Counted from the stretch's first letter, positions 11,926 through 24,990 are shown. The stretch: DNA of 64,000 nucleotides from Odontocerum albicorne (GCA_949825065.1 OX463844.1:24833763-24897762); one strand, 5' to 3'. A program made the numbers and translations. The notes: generated by a model not told the origin, from the letters alone.

Positions 11926-12470
11926 CGTTGCCGGTTCGAACCCCGCGCTGTACTACTCCTTTCGAATGGCACATGCATTATTACCGCCTAGTGTTCGTGG
12001 GTATAAGGATACCTATGACTTTGATGACACATGCATTATTACCGCCTAGTACCGGGGGTATAAGGATACCTATGACTTTGATGGCACATGCATTATTACC
12101 GCCTAGTGTTCGGGGGTATAAGGATACCTATGACTTTGATGGCACATGCATTATTACCGCCTAGTGTTCGGGGGTATAAGGATACCTATGACTTTGATGA
12201 TATATATTCTTTAAAAAAAAGACAAAAAAACATGCCGATGTGCTCCGATCGTCTCACTTCAGGTGTGCCATCGGATCCAGTAGGTACACCGGTGTGCCCG
12301 GTGACTTTGCTGGGGTGCAACAGCTCACTCACTTAAGAAGAAGAAATAAACGAAATCTCCACAGCACAACTTCGCTTTTCAATTGTATTGACGTTGGAAT
12401 GACGAGGAGATCATCGACTACGAGGCCCAGCAACGATGACGATTATGACAGCTTCAATTTTATTGGTTGA
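11926..12470 (+). mobile_element. SINE-A copy with expanded internal repeat
   Basis: The B-box-like GTTGCCGGTTCGAACCCC opens the preserved part. The body unit ending GGTATAAGGATACCTATGAC is present four times, then the A-rich segment, CTCCGATCGTCTCACTTC, GTGTGCC, AACAGCTCACTCACTTAAG, and the 3' tail GACGTTGGAATGACGAGG ... ATCGACTACGAGGCCCAGC ending in GATGAC repeats. The A-box region is missing or diverged. Lies in sense orientation within antisense LINE-R debris. Confidence 0.8.
11971..12201 (+). repeat. 58-bp tandem array inside SINE-A
   Basis: Units beginning ACATGCATTATTACCGCC start at 11971, 12029, 12086 and 12144 (spacings 58, 57, 58). Other SINE-A copies have a single copy of this segment, so the amplification arose within this insertion or its source. 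Units are nearly identical, implying a young expansion. Confidence 0.93.
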
Positions 12471-12689
12471 TTGCACATGTAAAAGTATATTATTATAACG
12501 TGCTCTTAAAATACATAAAAATATGCAAACCGTCACAACATATCTCTTTTGAGGAAGGCAAAGAGGACCGAGCTTCACGCCTTCCTATCTTCACAAAAAG
12601 TCATTGCCTTATCAACACTCATACATCTCATTATACATATTCTCTTGTTTCTCATACTTCTTACCTTTCCCTTTCCGTATGAGAAACAG

Positions 12690-12895
12690 TCTGCGTGCTG
12701 CGAACATGCGTCTACATGGCCAGGTGGCTCAGCAGGGTCCATATGTCTGTGGCATTTGCGGGAGCGAGTGCGCGTCCAGGATCGGACTGTTCTCTCACAG
12801 AAGATCACATGATCGACGTGGGAGAGCGGTTCAGGACTGACGTTGGAGTGGCGAGGGGATCCTCGACTGCGAGGCCCGTCAATGATGATGAGGAC
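12690..12895 (+). pseudogene. LINE-Z 3' end: C2H2 finger plus 3' tail
   Basis: One frame reads YVCGICGSECASRIGLFSH then RRSH, a CX2CX12HX3H zinc finger, and ends at a stop (12838-12840). A C-terminal finger of this form (CG.C.SRIGL.SH.R) is known from arthropod non-LTR retrotransposons, where it closes the pol ORF. The tail that follows (GACGTTGGAGTGGCGA, GGGGATCCTCGACTGC, GAGGCCCGTCAATGATGATG) matches the SINE-A tail. Only the last 200 bp of the element are here, a classic 5' truncation. Confidence 0.7.
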
Positions 12896-12899
12896 CTTT

Positions 12900-13230
12900 C
12901 TCTTAGTTAAAATTTCTCTTACTATATTCTTCCATTCCTACCTTAGCTTCTTTTGTCGCTTGATTCATATCAAATACTCGTATACATATATGTTTTGTAT
13001 TTCTTTCGCAATTCCTTCTCTCAGTGAGACTAATCCATTTCATTGTATTAATTTTTCTGATAACATCCATCTTTAACAAATAGTTATCTTTTATTCAATC
13101 ATTTCTTACTATCGCGTTTATATGGCTCCTATCACTACCATTCCACTTATGCCATTCATTATCGACATATATTTTTTGTAAGTCTTTCAGAACTTATTCT
13201 TTCGTTTTGTCCAAACCGTCTAAAATAGTT
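12900..13230 (-). pseudogene. LINE-R fragment, antisense, degraded
   Basis: Weak but ordered antisense LINE-R blocks: TTCTTCCATTCCTACC, ATATATGTTTTGTATT and TTTTGTCCAAACCGTC. Contains TACTCGTA at 12975-12982, where sister copies have a short uninterrupted stretch. Confidence 0.45.
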
Positions 13231-13379
13231 CAATTAAGGGATGAGTTCAATTTGCATGATTTTTTATCTAACAAGATAAAGTTCTGTTTATTAAACACAT
13301 ACATGTCATCACGCTGTTTATATGTCAGGGAAGAGAGAACAGAGGATTTCACTATTCCATCACTTCACCTCTTCTATGT

Positions 13380-13433
13380 TGGTGATTCTACATCTATGGT
13401 GATTCTACATCTATGTGATTCTACATCTATGAT
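13380..13433. repeat. 17-18 bp tandem repeat, three units
   Basis: Three consecutive units of GTGATTCTACATCTATG. Short and near-perfect. Confidence 0.92.
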
Positions 13434-13439
13434 AAACAC

Positions 13440-13770
13440 CTTCTTATATAGCTCCTACGATTTCTCTAACTTTTTGTATTTCCTTCATTCAAAATATCAT
13501 TCTCTTGATCTAATCATAATTTTCTTGATCTTCTTTTTATACCCACATTTCCACTGTATATTTGTTTTGTTAATGTTTCTTCATTTTTCGTTTTACATGT
13601 CCAAACCTTCTAAGGGTGATCTATTTCATCTTACTTAATATCATACATCAGCCTGAACTTCTTATTTATCCCTCATCACATTTCTTAGTATACGTATTTC
13701 TATAGCATTTCGACAGTTCATTTCAGTATTTTACAACGTTCACTTTCACACCCGTACATCAATATTTTTT
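13440..13770 (-). pseudogene. LINE-R fragment, antisense
   Basis: Contains GCTCCTACGATTTCTC, TTCATTCAAAATATCATTC, TATATTTGTTTTGTTAATG, CATGTCCAAACCTTC and CATCAGCCTGAACTTC in the order found in the antisense copies at 19690-20280 and 20665-21545. This is the C-terminal RT-flanking domain; frames are broken. Confidence 0.65.
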
Positions 13771-13784
13771 ATATTTTCTTAACC

Positions 13785-13915
13785 TAGCGAGCTTATTGCC
13801 ATGGTGAAAGGGCCCTAAGTGGAAATCAGACTGCAATTCCATTTAAAAAAATCTGGGTTCCAGCCCGCAACCCGCAACCTCCAGATCGGCAGACAAGCCT
13901 ATTAAGGACTAATCT
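13785..13915 (-). mobile_element. SINE-B copy, antisense
   Basis: Antisense GCGAGCTTATTGCCATG, CCTAAGTGGAAATCAGACTG, AAATCTGGGTTCCAG and then the B-box complement region with CAGACAAGCC. Inserted between two antisense LINE-R segments. Confidence 0.6.
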
Positions 13916-14165
13916 CCTGTTCGAGTATATATATGTTTTAGTGCTTCATTTACTTTGTTTCCTATCGCTACACGCCGTTCAATATCCCTCGTTACTCTTC
14001 CATCATCTGAGAAAATAATACCTTAATCGCAGAAATCCTTTACTTGCTCTAAGCTTTCATTGCTGACCCATATATCGCATTTATTGTCCCTTTACACTTT
14101 CCTATCATTATGAATTTAAATTTTGCAATATCATTCTCAGATCTTTCTCTTCATATATGCCATGT
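13916..14165 (-). pseudogene. LINE-R fragment, antisense
   Basis: Carries GTTTCCTATCGCTACACGCC, TCAATATCCCTCGTTAC, CCATATATCGCATTTATTG and TCTCAGATCTTTCTCTTC. The same blocks occur at 15340-15630 and 21190-21550. The short TATATATA at 13926-13934 is the counterpart of the (AT)n array at 15075-15334. Confidence 0.65.
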
Positions 14166-16430
<2,265 letters not shown>

Positions 16431-18334
16431 ACAAAAATAAGGACATTTCAAGCAAAAGAAATAATAAATTTACAAAATTTATAAGCTACCGATTTGAAGT
16501 CGCGTTAGAGGATATGTATCCAAGCGGATAGGAAAAAAATATTAAACGAATTTGCCTTAAATATGTTAAAATAAATATTTAATATTTTCATTGTACTAAT
16601 ATACTTCTTCCTGCAATATTTGCATACGCACTATCGGGGGAATTACTGCAAGAGTTGAATACATGGTTGGTTTGAGTGTATCAAATACAAGTGTTAAAAG
16701 TACTTAAGCTAAAGCCGACATTACAACAGTGTTTAAATATCTGAGGTGATGTAAATGTACCAGGCATAGTCTTTATTGGAATCATCGCATCTCAAATGCT
16801 ACGATTCCAAGGTGCATCGTGTGTGTCAATAGAAAGATTAATTTGTGAAATTGATTTTAACAAGGTTATTTTCATAAATAAAAATCGGTTGGAAAGCGTA
16901 TTGTAATGTTTTGAAAATTGAAAATAAAACTGACAAAAAATGCAGGCCGTATACAAGTAATGTAAAGTAAAAGACAAATTATGATGAAATGAATTAACTT
17001 CAATAGTTTTTAGTATAAGACAACTGTTACATCAAATATAATTTTCATTGTTGTTCCATTTTTCATTATTGTTGCATTTTTCATTCCATTCGATTCGAAC
17101 CTTTGCAATGAACGTACGTTTGTATTAGTGGCCATTGTTTAATAGTAAACATTTGCGCTAAGCAAGCGGCCGCCCTAAGTTACATTCCTGTCGGATTCGC
17201 TTCCTCTGAACATAATTTATCGGATTTTTTAAATATATCATAGCTACTTATAAATTTATTAATCGTTACCAAGCAACATAAAATGCCACTGGTTAAACTT
17301 CCCTACGAAATTATGCAGTTGATTAAACCTGGATATAATAGTCGTGGAAAATTCATAGCTTTCAAGACTTCGAAATTGATCAATTAAACTATGTGCTTGC
17401 TGAAATGTAACAGTTTGTACACGATAAACTAATACCGTCATGCATCATTCATAGGATGGCTAAAAATCATACTCGATAACGAGGGGCTGCTTATCACATC
17501 ATCACGCTTGTTTTTAATTTTGCAAAAAATGTTTTGTCTTACGCTATTAAATATAATTGTCATACACATCTGCATTTTAAACGAAAATCTTTAAGTTTTG
17601 TCAATTATAAATAAAAAAACTGTCATATTATTTTTATTAACTTGATTAACCCTCAAGATGACTTTTCAAAAAAAAGGTATGTAGGTTCGACTAAAACTTT
17701 TTTTATAATAATTATGTATTGTATGTTTCATGCATATTATTGAAAATTAAGAATTTTCAAAGGGATTTTAAAATTTGTGCATTCTCAGTTATGTAGGTAT
17801 TAGTGTATCAGATTGTAACTGTAAACATAGTTTACGTGAGACTTGTATGTCAATTTTGCCCCGTATTTTGTAGTTTTGTACATTTTGTACTGTACAGACA
17901 TCGAACCAATAAACCGAAACAATTTTACTGTAGAAAAAAAATATCGCTTTGAAATGTATTTCCATTTCTTTTATTAATTTACTATTTATGAATAACGATG
18001 GAGTTTAGAGTAAAAATTTCGTTGCCTTAAATAAAATTAAAATATCCGTTCAATCAACGCGTCCTAAATATACGAGAAATAACAATTATGTATTTATAAG
18101 GTAAAAAAATTGCAATGTCGTTTATATTTTACTCTGTAATGTTAATTTACCGTTACAGTTATTAATGAATGTACCCTATTAGCATTACCTCAGATGATGT
18201 TCCTCAGAGTTACGAGAGGTAACAAAAACGTGTAGCGATAGGAAAGAAATTCAGAGGGGCTCTAAAACATACAATACAATACATACTCGAACCGCGCAGC
18301 ATCAAGACTTACTGAGATTATAGGTCACAACAAT
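16431..18334. other. AT-rich spacer, nothing recognised
   Basis: Short frames exist on both strands but none resembles a known protein or repeat. A GC-richer patch (GCGGCCGCCCTAAG near 17166) has no wider structure. Confidence 0.35.
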
Positions 18335-18895
18335 ATTTAAGTATCAACTTTGATGCATGGAAATGAAACGTGGACGTGGAATAGACTGGAGGGAGCCGAA
18401 TAAATTCGGTGGAAATACGTTCACTGAGAAGAATGCATAGTGTGCTCATGTATGTAAATACGTGCACTGAGAAGAATGCATAGTGTGCTCATGTATGTAA
18501 ATACGTGCACTGAGAAGAATGCATAGTGTGCTCATGTATGACTGGATATAGAATGGAGTGATTAGAGATAAAGGTGAACTTTAGGCTGATGTGTTAAATA
18601 AGATGAAGAAAACACTGAAATGATTTGGCATGAAAAAAATAATTTGAAGAAAAACTAACAAAGGAAATATACAGATCAAATCTTAGTGGAAGGTGTGGTT
18701 AAATAAGGTTTATTTGAATCAAGTTAATTATATTTTGAAAGAAGGAAATGTTAAAAGTCAGATAAATCGTAGAAATTGTACGAGAAAGTGTACGGCTGTG
18801 GAAAAGGTGAAAGATGTGTGGTGATATAAATGTTTGGTATTCTCTCATTTCTGGCTACCCCGACAGGGAGACGGCTTGATATATTATATATTAAT
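18335..18895 (+). pseudogene. LINE-R 3' fragment, sense
   Basis: Begins with the YGSETWT-like region (ATGCATGGAAATGAAACGTGG, encoding MHGNETWTW), then FRLMC-, FGM-, GRCG- and ILKEGNVKSQINRRNC-type blocks, and ends at the CCCCGACAGGGAGACGGC 3' terminus. Contains a 43-bp tandem array not present in other copies. Multiple stops. Confidence 0.65.
18413..18541 (+). repeat. 43-bp tandem array inside LINE-R
   Basis: Three units starting at 18413, 18456 and 18499 (each begins AAATACGTGCACTGAGAAG, the first with GTT for GTG). Because 43 is not a multiple of three the array breaks the frame. Near-identity of units points to recent expansion. Confidence 0.95.
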
Positions 18896-19125
18896 ATCGA
18901 TGTTCATAATTCTACAACCGAGTTAATCTTTGAATGTTGTAGTTTAAAATGGAAACTTACTAACCTTGCAAGTTCATGTCAAAATAACCGGTACAGAAGC
19001 CCACATACTCGAGGCAAAGCAAGGCGTGTGAAACAATAGTGCACATTACTAAATCTCCCAACTTGACTATAATTGTTCGCTGTTCTATGTACTCGTCTAG
19101 TCATTAAATTGCATTTAACTCGGAC

Positions 19126-19206
19126 CTGCCCCAACAGATACGAAACGCGTGACTTGCCCAGCGCGCCTAGCGGGAGAAATCTTTTGATTTATGGACCTAA
19201 CGTCTT
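19126..19206 (-). CDS. Candidate internal exon, unidentified
   Basis: Minus strand: acceptor CCTGGTTTTGTAG, then 81 bp with one open frame reading DVRSINQKISPARRAG then QVTRFVSVGAG, then GTCCGA. GC content is well above the flanks. No domain recognised; the frame closes shortly after the donor. Confidence 0.25.
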
Positions 19207-19349
19207 CTACAAAACCAGGAGTGTGGAAACTTTATGAAATGAAATATTTGTCATGCTGCATTAAACTTTCGGAACTGGTTTTATAGGATTTTTTACTCCG
19301 CTAGGAGCGAAACTTTCAATTACTCAGTAACAAGATATTTTTTTAATGT

Positions 19350-19550
19350 ATTATTGTATTACACTTTCGTTGTATATAGTACAACCTGACTGGTTTATTG
19401 ATATATAGCAATTTCCAACCAACCAATGAGGTGTTAAACAAGACTTAAGTGTAAACAAATATAAAAAACAATTTGGTACTTCAGGAATGAAACCCGTAAC
19501 TCTCGGATTAGAAGACAAGCATTTTATAGAAAATACAATACGGAGTTCGT
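19350..19550 (-). mobile_element. SINE-B copy, antisense
   Basis: Antisense tail TATTGTATTACACTTTCG, GTACAACCTGACTGG, AATTTCCAACCAACC, GTTAAACAAGACTTAAGTG and the B-box complement region (GAATGAAACCCGTAACTC) are in order. Nearly full length. Confidence 0.7.
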
Positions 19551-19689
19551 TAATGTGGGTGCATCTGTTAAAGTGATATGAAAAATGGTGATCAACATTA
19601 TGAATAAACTGTTTTATGAACGTAAAACAGACAAAAAATATCGTTTTGGTAAATCAATTTGGTCTAATTCTTAAACAGTTCATCGTAAG

Positions 19690-20285
19690 GTACATATATA
19701 CCATCACGCCATGCCCGTGCTGGAGGAGTCACAGAGGATAGCGCAAATCTTTCTTATTCTTAGCCTCTTCAACACCCATTAAACGTGTTCTTCCAAGATA
19801 TCATTTACTTTATCCAACCGTACTTCCCTTGGTCTTCTTATTACACGCCTCTTACTCAAATTTACATTATATTTTTATTTTGTTAGTCTTCATTCATTCC
19901 TTCCATATACCCGAAACATATCACAGTGCTCTTCTTCATCATACTCAATACATCAGCTTTAAGTTCACATTCATCCTTTATAACTTTATTCTGTATTCTG
20001 TCATATAGTGCACGCATTTCTACGTCACTTTTTCGTCTCCTATCATTCTTTTCTCACGTTTACATTTTACTCCCATACGAGTATATCAAAGTTGACACCA
20101 AAATACTGTTGTGAATTATCTTCTAAGCATATATTGTCCAATTCGATTGTATGTGTTATAGTGCCTGTTTCCTATCCCTACACGCTGTTCGAATTTTTCT
20201 TAACTCTCCCATTATCTGAGAAAATATTACCCATAAGTGTCTCGTTCAATCCCCTTTGCTGTAGGAAAAACAAAAAACTCGTCTT
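19690..20285 (-). pseudogene. LINE-R 3' fragment, antisense
   Basis: Opens with the antisense 3' terminus (CCATCACGCCATGCCC, GAGGATAGCGC), then CTTCCCTTGGTCTTC, GTTAGTCTTCATTCATTCC, CATCAGCTTTAAGTTCACA, ATTCTGTATTCTGTCATA and TTCTCACGTTTACATTTTAC, and on to CTACACGCTGTTCGAATT. TACGAGTA (20076-20083) interrupts a point that is CCATACGTCAAAG in the copy at 20665-21545. Confidence 0.7.
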
Positions 20286-20664
20286 AGATATTATTCGGAA
20301 ATAATTTCGTTTTTTATTATGTGATGTTGGAAAGTATATTAAAATGTCTCGTATTATAAACTTTTAAATTAGCGATTAACCCGCAAGGTTTGGCTATAGA
20401 GATTATGTCGTGGTTTTAATTTCAATTTGCACCAGATCAAGTCAATTTACTCGTATGTTGGGTAGGGTCTTTCTAACTTCTACCACACCAATTTTATCAG
20501 ATCGGTTACTCGAGCCCCTTCTGAATTAAATTAATTACCACTTCAAATGTAATTTTGTTGCCCTACATGTAACCCATTTTCATTTTCAAATTTGCGATAA
20601 GTTTTTGGCTCAACGGTTTCCTGTTGATTGAAAAAGATATTTTTCAAAACATTCGAACATAAAT

Positions 20665-21550
20665 ACCACCACGCCATTTCCTTGTCAGGATAGACAGATA
20701 TGATATCGCGCCAGACTTTCTTATTCCAACATATTTTTTTCGCATCTTCTACATACATACAGACAGACTCGTACAACGATATCTCTGACATTTTAAATTT
20801 ATTTTTTTTAGATATCATTAACTTGGTCCAAACTTTCTTTGATTTCTACCATGTGTTTCCTTCACATTTGATTTGTATATTTGTTTTGTTAGTCTTCGTT
20901 TATTCGATTCACATGCCCAAACCGTCTCAGAGTGGTCTCCATCTTACTTGTTACACAAGCCATTATTTCAAATTCGTCCCATATCACTTCATTCTGTATT
21001 CTGTCATAGATTTTACCTTCGGTTTTTTTTTCAGTGCATGCATTTCTCCAGTATTTTTTCAGCTCCGTCTTTTTCCTCGTCCACGTTTCACTACCATACG
21101 TCAAAGTTGGTACTTAAACACTGTTATGGGCTATAATGTTAGTAGATTTTGATTATGTTTTGTTCGAGTATTTATGTTTTAGTACTCCATATACTTTGTT
21201 TCCTTTCACCCCACGTCTTCCAATATCCCTCGTGACTCTTCCATCATTTCAGAAAATACTACCCACATAGCATAATTCCTTCACTTCCTCTAATTTTTCA
21301 TTGCTCACCTATATATCGTATTTATATTCATAGCTCACCCATATATCGCATTTATTTTCATAGTTTACCCATATATCGCATGTATTTTCATAGCTCACCC
21401 ATAAATCGTATTTATTTTCTTAGCTCACCCATATATATATCGCATTTATTTTCCTAGCTCACCCATATATCGCATTTATTTTCCTTTCACACTTTTCAAT
21501 CATCACGACTTCGGATTTCGCAACATTTATTCATTCTCAGATCTTTCTCT
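20665..21550 (-). pseudogene. LINE-R 3' fragment, antisense
   Basis: Minus-strand frames read TYGSETWTRKKTELKKYW, then DRIQNEVIWDEFEI, TLRRFGHVNRIN and, in another frame, YESVCMYVEDAKKIC and KKVWRDIISVYPDKEMAW: the full C-terminal signature of LINE-R. At the right end, near 21500, antisense RT-flanking sequence continues. Contains a 30-bp tandem array (21301-21484). Confidence 0.75.
21301..21484. repeat. ~30-bp tandem array inside LINE-R
   Basis: Six units of the form GCTCACCCATATATCGCA plus TTTATTTTCATA. One unit carries an extra TATA. Other LINE-R copies (14070, 15430) have only one or two of these segments. Confidence 0.93.
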
Positions 21551-22439
21551 TTAGATGTATTTTATTAGCAATTATATATTTATTTTGCCATCTTTATGAA
21601 ACTTCGTTGAACAATTATTCGTTTTGTACTAAGTTAGAATATTTACAGTCGTGTGTTTGAGAACATATGTATGCATGATCCAGTTACCACTTAATTGATC
21701 TAAAACACGTTTAACTTAAGTAACTAACTGTTTGTCTACAACTGTTTAAATAATAATACCGTGGGTTCTATGTAACATACCCTGATTTTTCATCTTGATT
21801 TGAATCTTCCGTTTCTATTCAATAACATAGCAGAGTCCTTTAACAACATCAGTGTCGTGATGTTTAAATCAGATATTGGGACCTGAAATATTTTCACCTG
21901 AAAAACCTTCTCCATCTATATGTTGTATAACTATCTGTCTTCATAGTATATCAGAGTCAAATTAAAGGTAGACGTTTTTAAATATTTTAATTACATACTT
22001 CGAATTGATAGGTTGTGAATTGTTTCGAATTGGTGTAGTATATGGAGAGTCGACTCTCGAAGTACAAACTGTTGATAAGGTCTCACAAGTTATCAAGTAA
22101 ATGTGAATTTTTGACATAGGAATTTGATAATTATCGACAATTGGTAAAAAAACATCAACCTGATTTTTCATATTTATTATTTATTTTATTAATGTTATCA
22201 TATTAGTCCGCCTCTAAAAGTATTCACTAGCTCAAGTGTTGTGAATGGATTGATTTCAAACGTAGTCGTGTATTCAAGTCTCTTAATGAAATGTCTCCAT
22301 TGTATTTTTCGAATCTGTGTCTGAGAGATGTTCTTTTGGAGAGGAGCAGAACTGTGAGGTCAATTTCTTCTTCATCTAATAAATTGATTATTCCAAATTG
22401 ATCTAATTGAGTAGGGCATTATGATAGAACTTTTGCCGT
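21551..22439. other. AT-rich spacer, nothing recognised
   Basis: No gene, no repeat member and no notable structure seen. Confidence 0.35.
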
Positions 22440-22830
22440 TGCTAGTCCTGTGGCGTGAATCATATACCTCTTAGTGATAGATATATAGGTGGCGTGTGCA
22501 GCTTAGGAAGCACTTGAAGATGACCCTTTTCGGGAGGTCTCATCAAAATTTATGACGGTTTATAAAAACTACACACATACTCGTATACTACACTATACCT
22601 TGAACCGAATGTTATATTATCACGTATCTGAAGATCCAAAAAGGTTTCTTTGTAGTTTATTTTCTCTCGATAAGTTTTCTCTAGTTTTCTTACCAAATAT
22701 GTTTTTCTAAACATATGCAGATGCGAGGAAGTACCTAATATAATGCCGCAGCCGCTACCTTCCCATCCTCACACTCAACTTATAAATCATTATTTTGCAA
22801 TATATAATATGTATACATCCTCGTATTATA
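22440..22830 (-). repeat. Family C interspersed repeat, antisense
   Basis: Antisense copy of the element at 49320-49710: shared blocks include AGTTCAAGTGCTTCC-type (as GGAAGCACTTGAAGA), GAGACCTCCC, GTGTAGTATA, AAGAAACCT, and the GCGGC(C)GCTACC region. No coding frame. TACTCGTA (22578-22585) lies at the point where the 49.6-kb copy has plain TATATG. Confidence 0.55.
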
Positions 22831-23049
22831 CCTTTAGATACTTGTGAGTAAGAAAATAAATATTTTCCAAATTAACGATATTTTATTAGTTTTACCGCTG
22901 CGCAGTGAAAATCACATTAATGTTTTTTTCAACATTTCGTCGTATTAAGTATTATTAATTCTGCCAACATTTTTCAGGTTTTTTGGAACTGAGAGTTGTC
23001 AAAGCTCACAAGTGACTGTAGATCAGAATTGTTTGACATTATATGTTTA

Positions 23050-23610
23050 TAAAGGGTCTTTCAAATTGAGCGTTTTTTTTTTAATTCTTGGATAAAACAC
23101 AGATGGCGTCGCCAACTTTCCTGGGTCTTGTGACATTTGAGAAGTGTAATATATGACATTTATAAAAATGGGGTTGTATACAATACAACAAAGCGTTCAA
23201 ATTGTTGAATTATTTTATGTATTGTAATCTCCGGAAACGGTGATGTTAATTGGCCACCAAGATCATGTGATCTGACACCGTTGGACAATTTTCTCTGAGG
23301 TTACGTGAATAGCCAGGTCTATAAGAATGACCCCCAATCAATTCTTGAGCTGAAGGACGAAATTATTGGTAAGTTAGAACCGCAAATATGCAAAAATGTC
23401 ATAATTTTTTTTGACATAAGATTGGACATCTGTGGAGCTGCAAGAGGTGAACATTTGGCGCATATTGTTTTTTGTGTTTAAATGTCATACATCATCTCGT
23501 ACTTCAATGACCAATAAATATTTTAATTAAATTAAAGCAAATTGTGTGTTTTATTCAAGAATTAAAAAAAAAATAGAATTAAAAAAACCGCTCAAATTGA
23601 AAGACCCTTT
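23050..23610 (+). mobile_element. Internally deleted Tc1/mariner-type element
   Basis: A 561-bp element flanked by TA duplications (23048-23049 and 23611-23612) with ~23-bp terminal inverted repeats starting AAAGGGTCTTTCAA. Inside, an N-terminal start (ATG 23168, MGLYTIQQSVQIVELFY) is joined out of frame to a C-terminal part (VISGNGDVNWPPRSCDLTPL, 23224 onward) that has TGA (23296-23298) where the family has Trp of LWG, ending RGEHLAHIVFCV at TAA 23479-23481. The middle of the transposase, including the first two catalytic Asp, is gone. Mobilisation would need a transposase in trans. Confidence 0.85.
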
Positions 23611-23689
23611 GTATACTCGTATATTCAGCGGGTGGAAATAAGCTGTTTCAGAATAATCACTAAATCTAGTGAGACGGTTGATGTAAATT

Positions 23690-23910
23690 ATTGTTTTGTA
23701 TTACACTTTAGTTGTATACAAAACAACCTGCCGGGTTAAGTGCCTTGTGGCGATCTCTTCAAACCAACCAGAAATATGTTAAACAAGTCGTTAGTGAAAC
23801 TAGATAGGAACCAGTTTTATAAAATCTGGGTACCAACTGGAATCAAATTCGTAACCCCGAGTTGGAAAACAAACGGCTTATGAACTAGGCCACGTAGATT
23901 ATCATTGTTG
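23690..23910 (-). mobile_element. SINE-B copy, antisense, near full length
   Basis: Antisense tail (TTGTATTACACTTTAGTTG, CAACCTGCCGGGTT), CTCTTCAAACCAACCAG, AATATGTTAAACAAG, then CTGGGTACCAACTGGAATC (B-box complement), GGAAAACAAACGGC and GAACTAGGCCACG (A-box complement). One of the best-preserved copies. Confidence 0.75.
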
Positions 23911-24234
23911 TGTCTCAGTGAAACTTTTTTTCGATACGATTATTGACAAAGCATTTCCTTAAGGACAAACAAATGCACCAGCAATATACACTAACTTTTT
24001 TATCCCATTTGTTATCTATAGAAAAATATTTATAATTATATTAAAAAAATACATAATATGGTTATGGTATTTTTCGATTAATTATTATTAATGTCTTTTG
24101 TCGGAGTTGCGGATTCAACTCCCGGGGGTCGCTGGTTTGACTCTCGCGGGTTCGGTTAATTTTAAATGTTTTTTTTTTAGATTTTTACAAAGGAGATATA
24201 ATTTAATCATAATATTACTATACTGATTCGCTAA

Positions 24235-24400
24235 TAATATCCTGTAAATTACAGATTCGATTCCAGTTGGAATCCAATTTATTTATAAAATGATTGCAGT
24301 CAGTTTTCAATTAAGGTCTATTTAATATTTGTTTTAGTTAGTTGGATATGATGCCACATGGCAATGAGTATTACAATACAATATTCAAAATACCACGGGT
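24235..24400 (+). mobile_element. SINE-B copy, sense
   Basis: B box CAGATTCGATTCCAGTTGG then TCAATTAAGGTC, TTAGTTAGTTGG, CACATGGCAATGAG and TTACAATACAATA. The GC-rich ACTCCCGGGGGTCGC at 24119 just upstream may be the head of another copy. Confidence 0.55.
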
Positions 24401-24649
24401 AATGTTTTGTTAGACGTAACATGGGATATTTTTCGTGATGAAATTCTTTTATCACAAAGAAATTTTATGTTGATTACTTATAAATCAGACAAAAAAGTCA
24501 CTTATCACAGATTTTTTTTATTTAAAAATTTAAGTACATTGGGGTTACCTTCACGGGATTGGACTGAATAATCATAATTATATTTTCAAAAATATTAAAA
24601 TATTTCCCTATCTTATATTCTAAAATGTATTAATTATTGTCCAATACAC

Positions 24650-24990
24650 TCCTGTGAATCTCGAACCACTACATAAGCTGTTCATATATACAGCATCCGC
24701 TTGCAATAAACTCGTGTGTCAGAGTCTACTTTCTTCCTCGGCCTCCTGGGAGGCTGTTAGGCAGAACAAATTGCCTAGGCTGACTTGGCCTAGCTCGCCG
24801 CAGACTCTCTCCTCCAACGGCCACCTTCGCTCGTATATCTTCAGGGTTTGCGAAGAGAGAGAGAGACAGAAAAAAAATGGGAATGCCGAAGGCGGATAGA
24901 GCGATCTGTCGTTTTTAAAGGTCATTTGTGGCCCGTCACGGAGAGAACCCTTTCGACCCAATCCGGGTTATGAGGTGATCATTATCATTG
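24650..24990 (-). other. GC-rich island with possible exon
   Basis: The most GC-rich patch of the window. Minus strand shows a strong pyrimidine tract (CTGTCTCTCTCTCTCTTCGC) before CCCTGAAG at 24838, then an open frame IYERRWPLEERVCGELGQ ... LTASQEAEEESRL to a TGA. Other frames are also open for 30-40 codons, so the reading is not certain. No family recognised. Confidence 0.25.

Noticed and set aside
12604..12840. C2H2 zinc finger as a host transcription factor gene
   Set aside because: A single finger followed by a stop and a LINE/SINE-type 3' tail is the C-terminus of a non-LTR element.
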